Origin: Bowmanella denitrificans
Lineage (GTDB): Bacteria; Pseudomonadota; Gammaproteobacteria; Enterobacterales; Alteromonadaceae
Direction: 5' to 3'
DNA: 64,000 nt
Assembly (NCBI RefSeq): GCF_002887595.1
Contig: NZ_PEBU01000003.1
Coordinates: 62,001 to 126,000, forward strand
In this document: in pieces, positions 1-8,401 of the stretch
Position numbering within the stretch: position 1 is the stretch's first letter
Layout: every line of letters starts with the position of its first letter
The notes under the pieces: model-generated
What the model saw: the letters and a program-made list of their open reading frames with translations, nothing else
The model's database searches: none
Told to the model about the DNA's origin: nothing
Made by a program: the position numbers and the translations under genes

Positions 1-2091
1 AAACGCCCAGTCAAGGCGGGCGGTCAGACTGCCATCACCACTCAGGGGCAAGCGGTACCATAGCGCGGCACTGGACGTCCAGGGCGGCGTTCGAATCAAT
101 CGGGAATCCAGACTCACCTGTGTGGCACTGCCCACATCAACAAAGCGGGCATCAATATAAGACAGGCTGCCACTGAGTCCCAAGCGGGCACTTAGACGTG
201 CCTCCCATTCCATTTCAATCCCTTTGCTGCGGGCTTTTCCGACGTTATCGATTAGAATTTCAAGACCTGATTCTTCACTGGATTGGCCTCCGCGCAATTG
301 CATATCCTTATGATCAATATAAAAGCCGGTCAGATTAAGACGCAGCCGGTTATCCAGCCATTGTGAACGGATCCCCAATTCATACGACGTCAGATACTCA
401 GGATCGAATGGCTGGGCAGTCACAGCCGAATTGGGCAATCCGTTGAAACCGCCGGATTTAAACCCTCTTGAGACCGAGCTATACAGCATTAAGCTGGGGT
501 TATACTGATATTGAACCGCGAGCAAAGGTGAAAACACCCGCCATGATTTGCGAATAGCCCCTTGTGCATCCCCATCGGTACGACGAAATAGTTCCACTTC
601 TGCAACATTGGCATAACCCACCACCTGCTGAGATTTTCGCTCATAGGTCAGACGCCCACCCATTGTGAGTGTCCAGTGGTTGTCCAGATGCCAGTTCCCT
701 TGGGCGAACATTGCATAACTTTGGTTATCCAGCCAGTTCTGATAGCGATTGTCCAAATCCAGCCCAATATTCAGGGGATTACCAGACCCGCCAATGTCTG
801 TTGGATTGGCCAGGGAGGAACCATCCAGTGGGCCTGGCAGGGCTTCCAGCGCGGCATATAAATTTTCAAAAAAGATAAAATCAGCCTGGTAATAGGTATC
901 TTCATCAAAGGCAAACAAACCCAGCAGCCAATCCGCCTGTGCACTACTGCCCATTAAGTTAAATTCCTGGCTACGCTGGTTTTGCGCTTGTAAATCATGA
1001 GTGACGCCAATATTCACAGGATTGTTGTCAAAATCGCGGCTATAAGTCGCATTTAAACTGTTATACGCCGTTATCGACTTTAACCTTATCTCAGGGGTAA
1101 GCTGCCAGTTTATTGTGGCTGACAGACCGTACTGACTGAGACTATTGGAATTGGCTTGTGTGGCAGCACTATCATGCTGATTTTGACTGATGGTTAATGG
1201 CGGTAGTGGCTCAAATTGCATTGAGCTCTGAGCCACCCAGTTATACAGCTCTATCAAACTGGCATTGTCATTTTTTACCGGCAGAACTGATGGCGCACTG
1301 CCATTTTTTTGCCATTGCCCGGTATAACTCAGGGTCAGATCAAGACCTTCTCCAAGTGCAAATTGATACTTAGCCAGCAGATTGAAATCATCTTCGCCCC
1401 CTTCCCTGTCGCCATTCTCTCTGATCACAAAACCGTCACGGTCATTTTTCGACATTGCCAAACGCAATCCCTGGTCAGGTCCAATGGGCTGGTTCCAAAC
1501 CAATGCCAGGTCACGGCGCTGAAACTCCCCAATATCAGCCTGCAACCTGAAGCTTTGTTGCTCACTGACCTTGTTGGTAAAAATTTGAATGGCGCCGCCA
1601 ATGGTGTTCTTTCCAAATAACGTTCCTTGCGGCCCACGCAGGACTTCTAAACGCTCCAAGTCCAGGAAACGAAAAATGCCTCCTGGGGAACGGGCATGAT
1701 AGACGCCATCAATGTAAAGCCCGACGCTGGGATCAATAGTGGGGATAGGATCCACTTGCCCCACCCCACGCAAGGTAATATTGGCACAATGCGTACAGCC
1801 GGAGTTTTCCCCTACTGTGGTAACATCCATATTTGGCAGAAAGTAAGCGGCCTCCAGCAGGCTCTCATGCCCGGCCTGCAACAATTGTCCTGCTGACAGG
1901 GCTGTCACAGCCAATGGGGTTTGTTGCAGATCCTCTTCGACCTTGCGTGCTTCAACTTTGATATCCAGTAATTCGTCCAGCGACAGGGCAAACAGATCCA
2001 TTTGTTGTTGCGTGTCAGCAGCGTTACCTGGCTGGCTGACTATTCCTGCCAGACACTGGCAGGCAAAAAGAGCGGATACTGTTTTTCTCAT
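1..2091 (-). CDS. TonB-dependent receptor, C-terminal end outside the window
   Basis: An open frame runs from an ATG at 2091 to the window edge, giving 697 codons without a stop. Residues 1-24 form a signal peptide ending near PGNA. The plug domain follows, with a canonical VLRGPQGTLFGKNTIGG stretch near residue 155, and then a long beta-barrel. This is an outer-membrane active transporter driven by TonB-ExbB-ExbD. The substrate cannot be read from the sequence. The plug begins VEARKVEEDLQQTPLAVT, the pattern of the large TonB receptor group used for diverse ligands, including non-iron ones. A class III aminotransferase gene ends 65 nt upstream on the same strand, so the two may be cotranscribed. 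A hairpin covers the ribosome-binding site (see 2094-2132). The C-terminal barrel strands are missing only because the window ends. Confidence 0.93.
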   Translation of the reverse strand, partial: MRKTVSALFACQCLAGIVSQPGNAADTQQQMDLFALSLDELLDIKVEARKVEEDLQQTPLAVTALSAGQLLQAGHESLLEAAYFLPNMDVTTVGENSGCTHCANITLRGVGQVDPIPTIDPSVGLYIDGVYHARSPGGIFRFLDLERLEVLRGPQGTLFGKNTIGGAIQIFTNKVSEQQSFRLQADIGEFQRRDLALVWNQPIGPDQGLRLAMSKNDRDGFVIRENGDREGGEDDFNLLAKYQFALGEGLDLTLSYTGQWQKNGSAPSVLPVKNDNASLIELYNWVAQSSMQFEPLPPLTISQNQHDSAATQANSNSLSQYGLSATINWQLTPEIRLKSITAYNSLNATYSRDFDNNPVNIGVTHDLQAQNQRSQEFNLMGSSAQADWLLGLFAFDEDTYYQADFIFFENLYAALEALPGPLDGSSLANPTDIGGSGNPLNIGLDLDNRYQNWLDNQSYAMFAQGNWHLDNHWTLTMGGRLTYERKSQQVVGYANVAEVELFRRTDGDAQGAIRKSWRVFSPLLAVQYQYNPSLMLYSSVSRGFKSGGFNGLPNSAVTAQPFDPEYLTSYELGIRSQWLDNRLRLNLTGFYIDHKDMQLRGGQSSEESGLEILIDNVGKARSKGIEMEWEARLSARLGLSGSLSYIDARFVDVGSATQVSLDSRLIRTPPWTSSAALWYRLPLSGDGSLTARLDWAF

Positions 2092-2093
2092 GC

Positions 2094-2132
2094 AGACTAC
2101 CCTGAATAGATAATGCTCTTTCAGTGTAGTCT
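2094..2132 (-). promoter_or_regulatory. Inverted repeat covering the receptor ribosome-binding site
   Basis: Arms 2094-2106 and 2120-2132 match at 12 of 13 positions around a 13-nt loop. Read on the minus strand the second arm contains the only visible Shine-Dalgarno sequence (AGGG, 9 nt before the ATG at 2091). The hairpin would therefore occlude translation initiation of the receptor. It could equally be an intercistronic processing site or an operator. There is no T-run, so an intrinsic terminator is unlikely. Confidence 0.5.
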
Positions 2133-2156
2133 ATTTGCTATTTTTACCCTTTGATT

Positions 2157-3488
2157 TCAGAGGGTTTTGGCATATTCCTGAATGGCTTCGGCAACCCGCG
2201 CGAAAATATGCTGAATATCCTCAGCAGTACAGATAAAGGGCGGGGCAAAACTCAGATTATTGCCGCCAAATCGCACATACACCCCCTTATCCCAACAAAG
2301 GGCACTGATATCGCTGGCCCGTTTAAGTGGATGAGCCGGATCAGCTTCAATCTGGATGGCACCAGCCAGACCAATATTGCGGATATCTTCCACCAGCGGC
2401 AGACCTTTAAGTTGGTGTATAGCCTGCTCAAACACCCCAGACAACTCCCGAACTTTAGACATCAGTGCAGGTTTGGTTAATTGTGCCAGGCTTGCCAAAG
2501 CGGCCGCACAAGCCAAAGGATGGGCGGAATAGGTGTAACCATGAGGAAACTCAATCAGGTAGTCATCACCAGGCTGGTCCATTAACGTGGCATATATGTC
2601 ATCATTACTGATCACTGCCCCCATTGGCATGACCCCGTTGGTCAGCGCCTTGGCACAGGTAAGGATATCCGGCTGTACATCAAAGAAATCGGCCCCAAAC
2701 AAACTGCCAAGTCGGCCAAAGCCGGTAATCACTTCGTCAAAGATCAACAAAATGTCATGCTGGTCACACAATTCCCGCAAACGTTTAAGATAGCCCGCTG
2801 AAGGGACAATAACGCCACCGGAACCGGCCATAGGCTCGACTATCACCGCGGCAATATTACTGGCATCCTGTACCTCCAGAATACTAAGCAGACTGTCGGC
2901 TAAATAGTCACCTTCAGTCGGCACTCCCTTGGTAAAACGGTTTTGCGCTAACCAGGTGTGAGGAAGATGGTAGGTATCCAGCGTCTGCCCATAGAGCTTG
3001 CGATTGCCGACAATTCCGCCGACGGAAATACCGCCAAAATTCACCCCGTGATAACCTTTACTGCGCCCGATAAATTTTGTTTTCTCTGCACGCCCCTTGG
3101 CTCGCCAGTAAGCTCTGGCCAGTTTTAATGCGGTGTCGGCTGCTTCCGAACCTGAATTACAAAATAATGTATGGTTCAGATCCCCTGGCGCCAGCTCCGC
3201 TAGCTTGTCGGCCAGTTCGAATGCCAGTGGGTGGCTGACATTAAAGGCCGGAGCATAATCAAGATATCCCAGTTGTCTGCTGATGGCTTCGGTAATGGCT
3301 TGATTACCGTGACCCAATGGGGTGCACCACAAGCCAGACAAGCTGTCATAAAGTGGCTGCCCTTGTGGGGTGTAATAAAATATCCCTTCTGCACGGTCAA
3401 CCAGCCGGGGTTGTTGATGAAAGCGCCGGTTACTGGTGAATGCCAGCCAGTGACTGGACATGGAATGTCGGTTGGGATGAAAAGTCAT
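2157..3488 (-). CDS. Class III PLP-dependent aminotransferase (omega-amino acid:pyruvate type)
   Basis: The 443-residue product has the full length of class III (omega) transaminases. Visible family features are NSGSEAADTALKLAR at 111-125 (phosphate binding), IFDEVITGFGR at 249-259 with the PLP-nitrogen aspartate at D251, and TCAKALTNG with the Schiff-base lysine at K280. It should transfer an amino group from an omega-amino acid or amine to pyruvate or another keto acid in the cytoplasm; the exact donor is not predictable. The ATG at 3488 fits the family N-terminus. The gene lies divergent to a LysR regulator (107-nt gap) and upstream of a TonB receptor, which suggests a regulated uptake-and-use set for an amine-bearing compound (inference). 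Confidence 0.92.
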   Translation of the reverse strand: MTFHPNRHSMSSHWLAFTSNRRFHQQPRLVDRAEGIFYYTPQGQPLYDSLSGLWCTPLGHGNQAITEAISRQLGYLDYAPAFNVSHPLAFELADKLAELAPGDLNHTLFCNSGSEAADTALKLARAYWRAKGRAEKTKFIGRSKGYHGVNFGGISVGGIVGNRKLYGQTLDTYHLPHTWLAQNRFTKGVPTEGDYLADSLLSILEVQDASNIAAVIVEPMAGSGGVIVPSAGYLKRLRELCDQHDILLIFDEVITGFGRLGSLFGADFFDVQPDILTCAKALTNGVMPMGAVISNDDIYATLMDQPGDDYLIEFPHGYTYSAHPLACAAALASLAQLTKPALMSKVRELSGVFEQAIHQLKGLPLVEDIRNIGLAGAIQIEADPAHPLKRASDISALCWDKGVYVRFGGNNLSFAPPFICTAEDIQHIFARVAEAIQEYAKTL

Positions 3489-3595
3489 GATAATAAAATC
3501 CCTGTATTAGCTGTTAAGAATCTAAGCAAATTCCTTTGGCGGGTAAATCAGCAACTGATACAGTTCAGTTTCGACTTTCTTAACCTATTTGCAAC

Positions 3596-4513
3596 ATGCT
3601 CAGTGCCAGAAAACTTCGCCAGGTCAGTAATCTGGATTTGAAATTGCTGAAAACCTTTATTGCTGTGGTACAGGCCGGTAGCTTTACCGGCGCAGAAGGC
3701 ATTCTGAATCTTAGCCGCTCGGCAATTTCTATCTACATTTCCGATCTGGAAAAACGCCTGGGCATGAAACTATGCAACCGTGGCAGGGCGGGTTTTAACC
3801 TGACCTTAGAGGGACAGAAAGTCTACGATGCCGCCCTGAAACTAATGCATGCCACCGAGCAATTCCAGGAAGAAGTCAATAACACCTATTCGGTGCTCAA
3901 AGGCGAGCTGAACATTGGCATTATCGATAATCTGGTGACTATTCCTCACCGCACCATCAGTCAGGCGCTGGCCAGGCTTAAACATACCAGCAGTGAAATC
4001 CGCATCAATATCCGCATGAGTAACCCTGCCGATATCAGTCTGGCCTTACTGGAAGGTGAACTGGATGTAGGGGTGATGCCGAGCCTGCAACCCATTGACG
4101 GTCTGAGGTTGCAACCCTTGTATAGCGAGAGCAGCGCCCTTTATTGCTCTGCCGCGCACCCCCTGTTTGTGCAAACAGATGATTTAGCCAATATTGGCAA
4201 ACACAGCGCGGTGTTACCCATTTACGCCCAGCACATGAATCAGCCACAATTATTCGACCATCTGCATGTCACCGCCACCTCCAATGACCGCGAAGGGGTG
4301 GCCTTTTTGGTGCTGACCCATGAGTATATTGGCTTTTTACCGGAGCACTATGCCAGTCGCTGGGTGGAAAAAGGGGAAATGCGTGCTCTGTTACCCGAGA
4401 CGCTCAGTTATCAGACTGACTTTTTTGTGGCAACCCGCCAGGCGCAGAGGAACAAAAGGGTGTTGGATGTTTTCCTGAAAGCGCTGGTCGAACACCCCGC
4501 TCAAGCTGACTGA
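3596..4513 (+). CDS. LysR-family transcriptional regulator
   Basis: The 305-residue protein starts at the ATG at 3596. A winged helix-turn-helix at about residues 14-72 contains the LysR hallmarks LKTFIAVVQAGSFTGAEGILNLSRSAIS and the L-T-EG pattern (LTLEGQKVY). A periplasmic-binding-like effector domain follows from about residue 95. It is divergent from the aminotransferase gene with a 107-nt shared promoter region, the usual arrangement for a LysR protein controlling its neighbour. The inducer is unknown. Its C-terminus is convergent with the membrane-protein gene that ends at 4559. Confidence 0.93.
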   Translation: MLSARKLRQVSNLDLKLLKTFIAVVQAGSFTGAEGILNLSRSAISIYISDLEKRLGMKLCNRGRAGFNLTLEGQKVYDAALKLMHATEQFQEEVNNTYSVLKGELNIGIIDNLVTIPHRTISQALARLKHTSSEIRINIRMSNPADISLALLEGELDVGVMPSLQPIDGLRLQPLYSESSALYCSAAHPLFVQTDDLANIGKHSAVLPIYAQHMNQPQLFDHLHVTATSNDREGVAFLVLTHEYIGFLPEHYASRWVEKGEMRALLPETLSYQTDFFVATRQAQRNKRVLDVFLKALVEHPAQAD

Positions 4514-4558
4514 CTTGGTGCAATAAAACGTCAGAAAACGCATTATCAAAGGACTGTA

Positions 4559-5554
4559 TTAATGGCCAAAGGCCGCTGAGATACATTTTTTCACCTCAAA
4601 GGTATAACCCAGAGCAGCGTCATCTTGTTGAGTGATTTGTAAGATTTCATAGTCATTTAATTCCACGACTTTACTGCCCTTATCAAGCTGGCAACGTGAG
4701 TATTCATCTGATTCAAAAAAATACACAAAATTCGCCACCGCGACCCGAGTGAAATTCCGGTAATCACACTTGGCCAGACTACAGGACAACAGGTTACCAC
4801 CATTATTAATGTGCAGACCAAAACTGCTCTGCCCTGTCCTCGATTCCGCAGATAAGGAAGAAGTTGACTCTGACGGAAGCAATGCCTGGTTGGCCTTTGG
4901 AGCCGACTCCGTCCCTTTACCTGTCAGTTTTTGCATAATAGTGGAGGTAATTTGCTGCCCTTCAGCAAAGTGGCTGGAGTGCTGAACTGCGTCCATCAGA
5001 TTGACCAACACCATAGTAGACAACAATATACGGACCAAGGTAGTGGAAATGGGGTAACGACAACGACTCAGCAGACGCATGCCTTTTTCACCAAAGGGTT
5101 TCAGCAACAGTATGGCAATAAGATACAAAGGCAACAGCATTTGAAACAGCAGTAACAGGATTAAACTGATGCTGATAGCCCAGGTGGGAAACAATAGTAA
5201 AATAGCAAAATTATGTGTGTAGCTGAGATTGTGTGCGGCAACACCTGTGACATCATTAACCAGTCCGGCCGCACCCGCCACCGCGAAATTGGCAATGGCA
5301 GCATAAAAAAGCAAAATCAACGCCCTTCCGGCCAGTGATTCCCACCACGTTGTGAATCTGGGCCAAAACTCCATAGCCAGCGCCAGAGCGGTAGGCAATG
5401 CCACCATCCAGCCCTGGTGAAAAGGTAAAATAACCAATGCCAACACATACAGCTTCTGACTTGGGCTTAGCCAGCCCCAACGGGTCACCAGGGCCTGCCA
5501 AAATGAAAATCTCTTAGGTGGCTGCCCATTAATCATATTTACTGCATCGTCCAT
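4559..5554 (-). CDS. Unrecognised polytopic membrane protein
   Basis: I do not recognise this 331-residue family. The first 200 residues hold about five hydrophobic segments (roughly 38-60, 75-98, 115-150 as a long double segment, 168-190), so it is an inner-membrane protein. Residues about 200-331 are polar and carry four cysteines, in SCSLAKC, SRC and KKC contexts, which would suit an oxidised periplasmic domain. The start is the ATG at 5554. No operon partner is visible: it converges with the LysR gene and is divergent from the ydgJ-like gene. No function is proposed. Confidence 0.75.
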   Translation of the reverse strand: MDDAVNMINGQPPKRFSFWQALVTRWGWLSPSQKLYVLALVILPFHQGWMVALPTALALAMEFWPRFTTWWESLAGRALILLFYAAIANFAVAGAAGLVNDVTGVAAHNLSYTHNFAILLLFPTWAISISLILLLLFQMLLPLYLIAILLLKPFGEKGMRLLSRCRYPISTTLVRILLSTMVLVNLMDAVQHSSHFAEGQQITSTIMQKLTGKGTESAPKANQALLPSESTSSLSAESRTGQSSFGLHINNGGNLLSCSLAKCDYRNFTRVAVANFVYFFESDEYSRCQLDKGSKVVELNDYEILQITQQDDAALGYTFEVKKCISAAFGH

Positions 5555-5744
5555 TTACCCGGCCCCCTAACAGCCAATTGCAGGGCAAGGAGTCTACTGT
5601 AATCAGGATGCCATGAAAATACCTCAAGCCCCGGCCAAAACATAGTAAACGCAGCAGATGTATAGCATCACTCTGTGTCACGGCCTTTTACTTGGTCCAC
5701 TCAAGCGTGGATAATTGCCCTAAATCCCATTGCCAGTTTTTTCT

Positions 5745-6782
5745 ATGCAATCGATTAATACTGCTGTTATCGGCTTTGGTTTGTCAGCCAAGGTTTTTCA
5801 TTTGCCTTTTATTCAAGCGTCAGCACAATTTAGCTTACGCGCTATCAGCTCTTCACAGACCGAAGCGGTTAGGCAGCAATATCCGGACGTTATGTGCTTT
5901 AATGACGCCGAAACCCTAATCGCTCAAGCGCAAGCCGAGCTGGTCGTCATCACCGCTCCCAATCAGGCGCATTTTTCTCTGGCAAAGCAGGCGCTGGAAC
6001 AGGGCAAGCATGTATTAATAGAAAAACCAGTAACAATAACCAGTGAAGAATGTCGCCAACTTATTGAGCTGGCCAAGCGCCAGCGTAAACTGCTGGCCCC
6101 CTTTCACAACCGGCGTTGGGATGGCGATTTTTTGACCATCATGCACCTGATTGAGCAAAACACGCTGGGGCAGATCAAGTTTTTTGAATCCCATTTTGAT
6201 CGCTTCCGACCTGAGCCACAGCAACGCTGGCGCGAGAACAAAGAGGCCGGTAGCGGTATCCTGTATGATTTAGGGCCACATTTAATTGATCAGGCATTAG
6301 CCCTGTTTGGCCTGCCGCAGGCCGTTACGGCAAGAGTATTAAAACTGAGGCCCCAAGCCCAGGCAGTGGACTATTTCCATTTGCAACTTCACTATGCAGA
6401 TAAAGAGGTAATACTGCATGCCGACCCATATCAGGCAGGCCCCAATCCAAGATTCAAATTACAAGGGACGAAAGGCAGCTACATCAAATATGGTTTGGAT
6501 CCTCAAGAAGACAGACTAAGGCGCGGCATAACCCCAACTGAAGTAAACTGGGCCGCAGAAACGCCTGAGCAGTATGGAACACTTTATCACGCCAATGACT
6601 CGAATCAGATCCCGACGCTTACCGGTGGTTATCAGCATCTTTATCATCATCTGGCCGACTGCATCAATAATCACCTTGCTTTTACTGTCAGTACGGAGGA
6701 TGCACTGAACGGTATTAGGTTGATTGAACTGGCATTACAAAGCCAGGATGTCGGCGGGACTGTCAGCGTTGATAACAAGTAA
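5745..6782 (+). CDS. ydgJ: Gfo/Idh/MocA-family NAD(P)-dependent oxidoreductase, YdgJ-like
   Basis: The protein has 345 residues from the ATG at 5745; a TTG five codons upstream is the only longer option and lacks a ribosome-binding site. The N-terminal Rossmann fold reads TAVIGFGLSAKVFHLPFI. The EKP motif (LIEKPVT) and the FHNRRWDGDFLT and ESHFDRFRPE stretches match E. coli YdgJ closely by memory. The family oxidises or reduces sugars and inositols with NAD(P) in the cytoplasm; the true substrate of YdgJ-type enzymes is not settled. It is a single-gene unit on the plus strand, followed by the heptamer repeat region. Confidence 0.9.
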   Translation: MQSINTAVIGFGLSAKVFHLPFIQASAQFSLRAISSSQTEAVRQQYPDVMCFNDAETLIAQAQAELVVITAPNQAHFSLAKQALEQGKHVLIEKPVTITSEECRQLIELAKRQRKLLAPFHNRRWDGDFLTIMHLIEQNTLGQIKFFESHFDRFRPEPQQRWRENKEAGSGILYDLGPHLIDQALALFGLPQAVTARVLKLRPQAQAVDYFHLQLHYADKEVILHADPYQAGPNPRFKLQGTKGSYIKYGLDPQEDRLRRGITPTEVNWAAETPEQYGTLYHANDSNQIPTLTGGYQHLYHHLADCINNHLAFTVSTEDALNGIRLIELALQSQDVGGTVSVDNK

Positions 6783-6843
6783 CGCCAACAGAAAAGTTAA
6801 CCTAGTGCCCATATCGCGGATGTTTCTACCACTGCTCACAACG

Positions 6844-6892
6844 ACAACAGACAACAGACAACAGACAACAGACAACAGACAACAGACAACAG
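6844..6892. repeat. Heptanucleotide tandem repeat, seven perfect copies
   Basis: Unit ACAACAG repeated seven times without interruption, followed by a partial copy. It lies in the convergent gap between the ydgJ-like gene (ends 6782) and the DUF6058-like gene (ends 7023). Such a repeat is expected to change copy number by slipped-strand mispairing. It is not within a credible coding frame, so phase variation of a protein is unlikely. Confidence 0.95.
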
Positions 6893-6928
6893 ACAAATTA
6901 ACAAAAATAGGATTTCTGCTCCAACATG

Positions 6929-6947
6929 GTGGACCTACCTGGTCCAC
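6929..6947. repeat. Perfect 7-bp stem hairpin in convergent intergenic region
   Basis: GTGGACC at 6929-6935 and GGTCCAC at 6941-6947 around a 5-nt loop. It sits between two converging genes, where a bidirectional terminator is expected, but there is no T-run on either side. The function is uncertain. Confidence 0.45.
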
Positions 6948-7022
6948 ATGCTGCTAATGACAACAAAGCTTGCTTAAATTGTACCTAAAAAGGCATGTCC
7001 CGAACTCATTGTTATTTATTTT

Positions 7023-7640
7023 TTATTCTGCAAAATCCGATAAATACCTGGCCCGCGAGCTGCCCGGATATTCATGCTCAGGAAAAGGCGCACAGGCTTT
7101 ATTCAGCAATACTTTTGCCGACATTAGCAACTGTGTCGATTCATAATCTGTGTGCTGAGCCAAACTAAGCTCGTCAATCACAGCGATGGCCGCTTCCTTA
7201 TCGACAATTTCTGCCACACGCCCGGTTTGGGTGCACAGACCGTAGGTGCCATTCAGAAAATGCTGCCATTCCTTTTTAATATGCTTATCAAGCTCAGCAT
7301 TAAATGCACAGCCAGAGGGGCAGAGACGCATTTTTTTCAGTACTTTCAGCCGCTTTTTATACTGTTTATGGAACAGGTTAAACGCTTGATGGCCCGCGGA
7401 TAGCCGGTCCAACTGTCTTAACCAGGCTGGCGTGGCCCTTGCGTAGTAGAGCACATAGTGCTGCTCCTGATGTTCCGCCAGCACGGATTGGCAAGCCAGC
7501 ACCATGCTCACGCGATAAGAAGCCTTGGGCGCCATTCCTTGTTCCTGCCAATGCCGCAACTGTTCCTGAGTGCAATTGCCCCGTGCAAGCAGCTGTGGCT
7601 CGCTCAAATATCGGCTTTGCAAATACTCAAGCAGTGCCAT
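7023..7640 (-). CDS. DUF6058-like protein of unknown function
   Basis: From the ATG at 7640 the protein has 205 residues. This start is chosen because GGAG lies 6 nt upstream; in-frame codons back to 7706 give up to 22 more residues, deep inside the preceding gene. A short N-terminal segment resembles a MerR/HTH-like recognition motif (CTQEQLRHWQEQGMAPKASY), and a later conserved-looking block reads FLNGTYGLCT. I match this from memory to DUF6058, annotated in some databases as a natural-product biosynthesis protein, but no catalytic motif is evident. It is the last gene of a set with the ABM and NIPSNAP-like genes, whose ends overlap. Confidence 0.65.
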   Translation of the reverse strand: MALLEYLQSRYLSEPQLLARGNCTQEQLRHWQEQGMAPKASYRVSMVLACQSVLAEHQEQHYVLYYARATPAWLRQLDRLSAGHQAFNLFHKQYKKRLKVLKKMRLCPSGCAFNAELDKHIKKEWQHFLNGTYGLCTQTGRVAEIVDKEAAIAVIDELSLAQHTDYESTQLLMSAKVLLNKACAPFPEHEYPGSSRARYLSDFAE

Positions 7641-7989
7641 CATCCGCTCCATGGTGTCGCTGGCTGTCTGCAGGTGTATCAAGGCGTTGGTGCAAGCCAT
7701 AGTCACGCAATACTTGGGCGACTCTCAGGCGATAGTGACTAAACAAACCCGAGCGGCCTTTGGCCTGCGCCTGCCGGTGTGCGGGCAGATTGCGCCAATG
7801 CTGAATAGCGGTTTCATCGCGCCAGAACGACAGTGACAAATACCGGCCAGGCTCGCTCAAACTTTCAAAGCGCTCAACCGAGATAAAGCCGTCCATCTGG
7901 CACAGCTCCACCTTTAACTGCTCGGCAAGTTGCAGATATTCATCCATACAGCCCTGGTTTGGGGTTAACTCAAAGATGACGGCAATCAT
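7627..7989 (-). CDS. Antibiotic biosynthesis monooxygenase (ABM) domain protein
   Basis: A 120-residue protein with the ABM fold pattern: an N-terminal strand [12 protein letters not shown], a middle [25 protein letters not shown] segment (very typical) and a helix with [15 protein letters not shown]. Family members are dimeric ferredoxin-like proteins, some of them cofactor-free monooxygenases and some merely structural or detoxifying. The start at 7989 overlaps the NIPSNAP-like gene by 20 nt, and its 3' end overlaps the DUF6058-like gene by at least 14 nt. It is therefore translationally coupled in a three-gene operon. Confidence 0.85.
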   Translation of the reverse strand: MIAVIFELTPNQGCMDEYLQLAEQLKVELCQMDGFISVERFESLSEPGRYLSLSFWRDETAIQHWRNLPAHRQAQAKGRSGLFSHYRLRVAQVLRDYGLHQRLDTPADSQRHHGADDGTA

Positions 7990-8329
7990 TTGCTTGTCCT
8001 ACTGAGACCAATGACAAATAACTCTGTGCTTCTGCTTCAAGGAAAGTGCGATACTCAGCAAGAATAAAACCCTCCTGTTGTGCAAACTTGAAATTCTGTT
8101 TTGCCGCAGGATCTTGCTTCAATCGCTGGCGATATGCTTCATACTCGGCCAGACTGGCAAAGCTGATTAAGCCGAATCCTTCAACATTGCTGCCTTCATA
8201 AGGCAGAAAGTAACCAACTAACTGGCCACCACAGGCAGGAATAATCTGTGCCCAGTTCTGGGCATAAAGGCGAAACGAATCCAGCTTAGTGGGATCCAGC
8301 CTGTAACGAATAAAGCAGGTAATGGTCAT
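7970..8329 (-). CDS. NIPSNAP-like small dimeric alpha/beta-barrel protein
   Basis: 119 residues from the ATG at 8329, which has GGAG 7 nt upstream; a GTG one codon earlier is less well placed. The sequence begins [31 protein letters not shown] and carries the [10 protein letters not shown] and [13 protein letters not shown] pattern of the NIPSNAP family, relatives of ABM proteins. The molecular function is unknown for most members. It is the first gene of the set with the ABM and DUF6058-like genes and is divergent from an ArsR-type regulator. A palindrome lies 55-70 nt upstream of its start. Confidence 0.8.
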   Translation of the reverse strand: MTITCFIRYRLDPTKLDSFRLYAQNWAQIIPACGGQLVGYFLPYEGSNVEGFGLISFASLAEYEAYRQRLKQDPAAKQNFKFAQQEGFILAEYRTFLEAEAQSYLSLVSVGQANDCRHL

Positions 8330-8383
8330 CACTTGTCTCCTGTTAGGTTTTGCGGCAGTCTAGCTGGCTATGATTCACTATGC

Positions 8384-8399
8384 TTCGATGGCCATCGAA
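8384..8399. promoter_or_regulatory. 16-bp perfect palindrome, probable ArsR-type operator
   Basis: TTCGATGGCCATCGAA is fully self-complementary. It lies in the 72-nt gap between the divergent starts at 8329 and 8402, ending 2 nt before the regulator ATG. A TATGAT hexamer at 8369-8374 could be a -10 element for the regulator, placing the palindrome just downstream of transcription start. A site there would give autorepression and control of the divergent operon. Binding is inferred, not shown. Confidence 0.65.
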
Positions 8400-8401
8400 C
8401 T

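Noticed and set aside
6724-6957. Open frames on both strands encoding repeated NRQQTTD-type peptides
   Set aside because: They are produced by the heptamer repeat and overlap the ydgJ-like gene; there is no start signal or family match.
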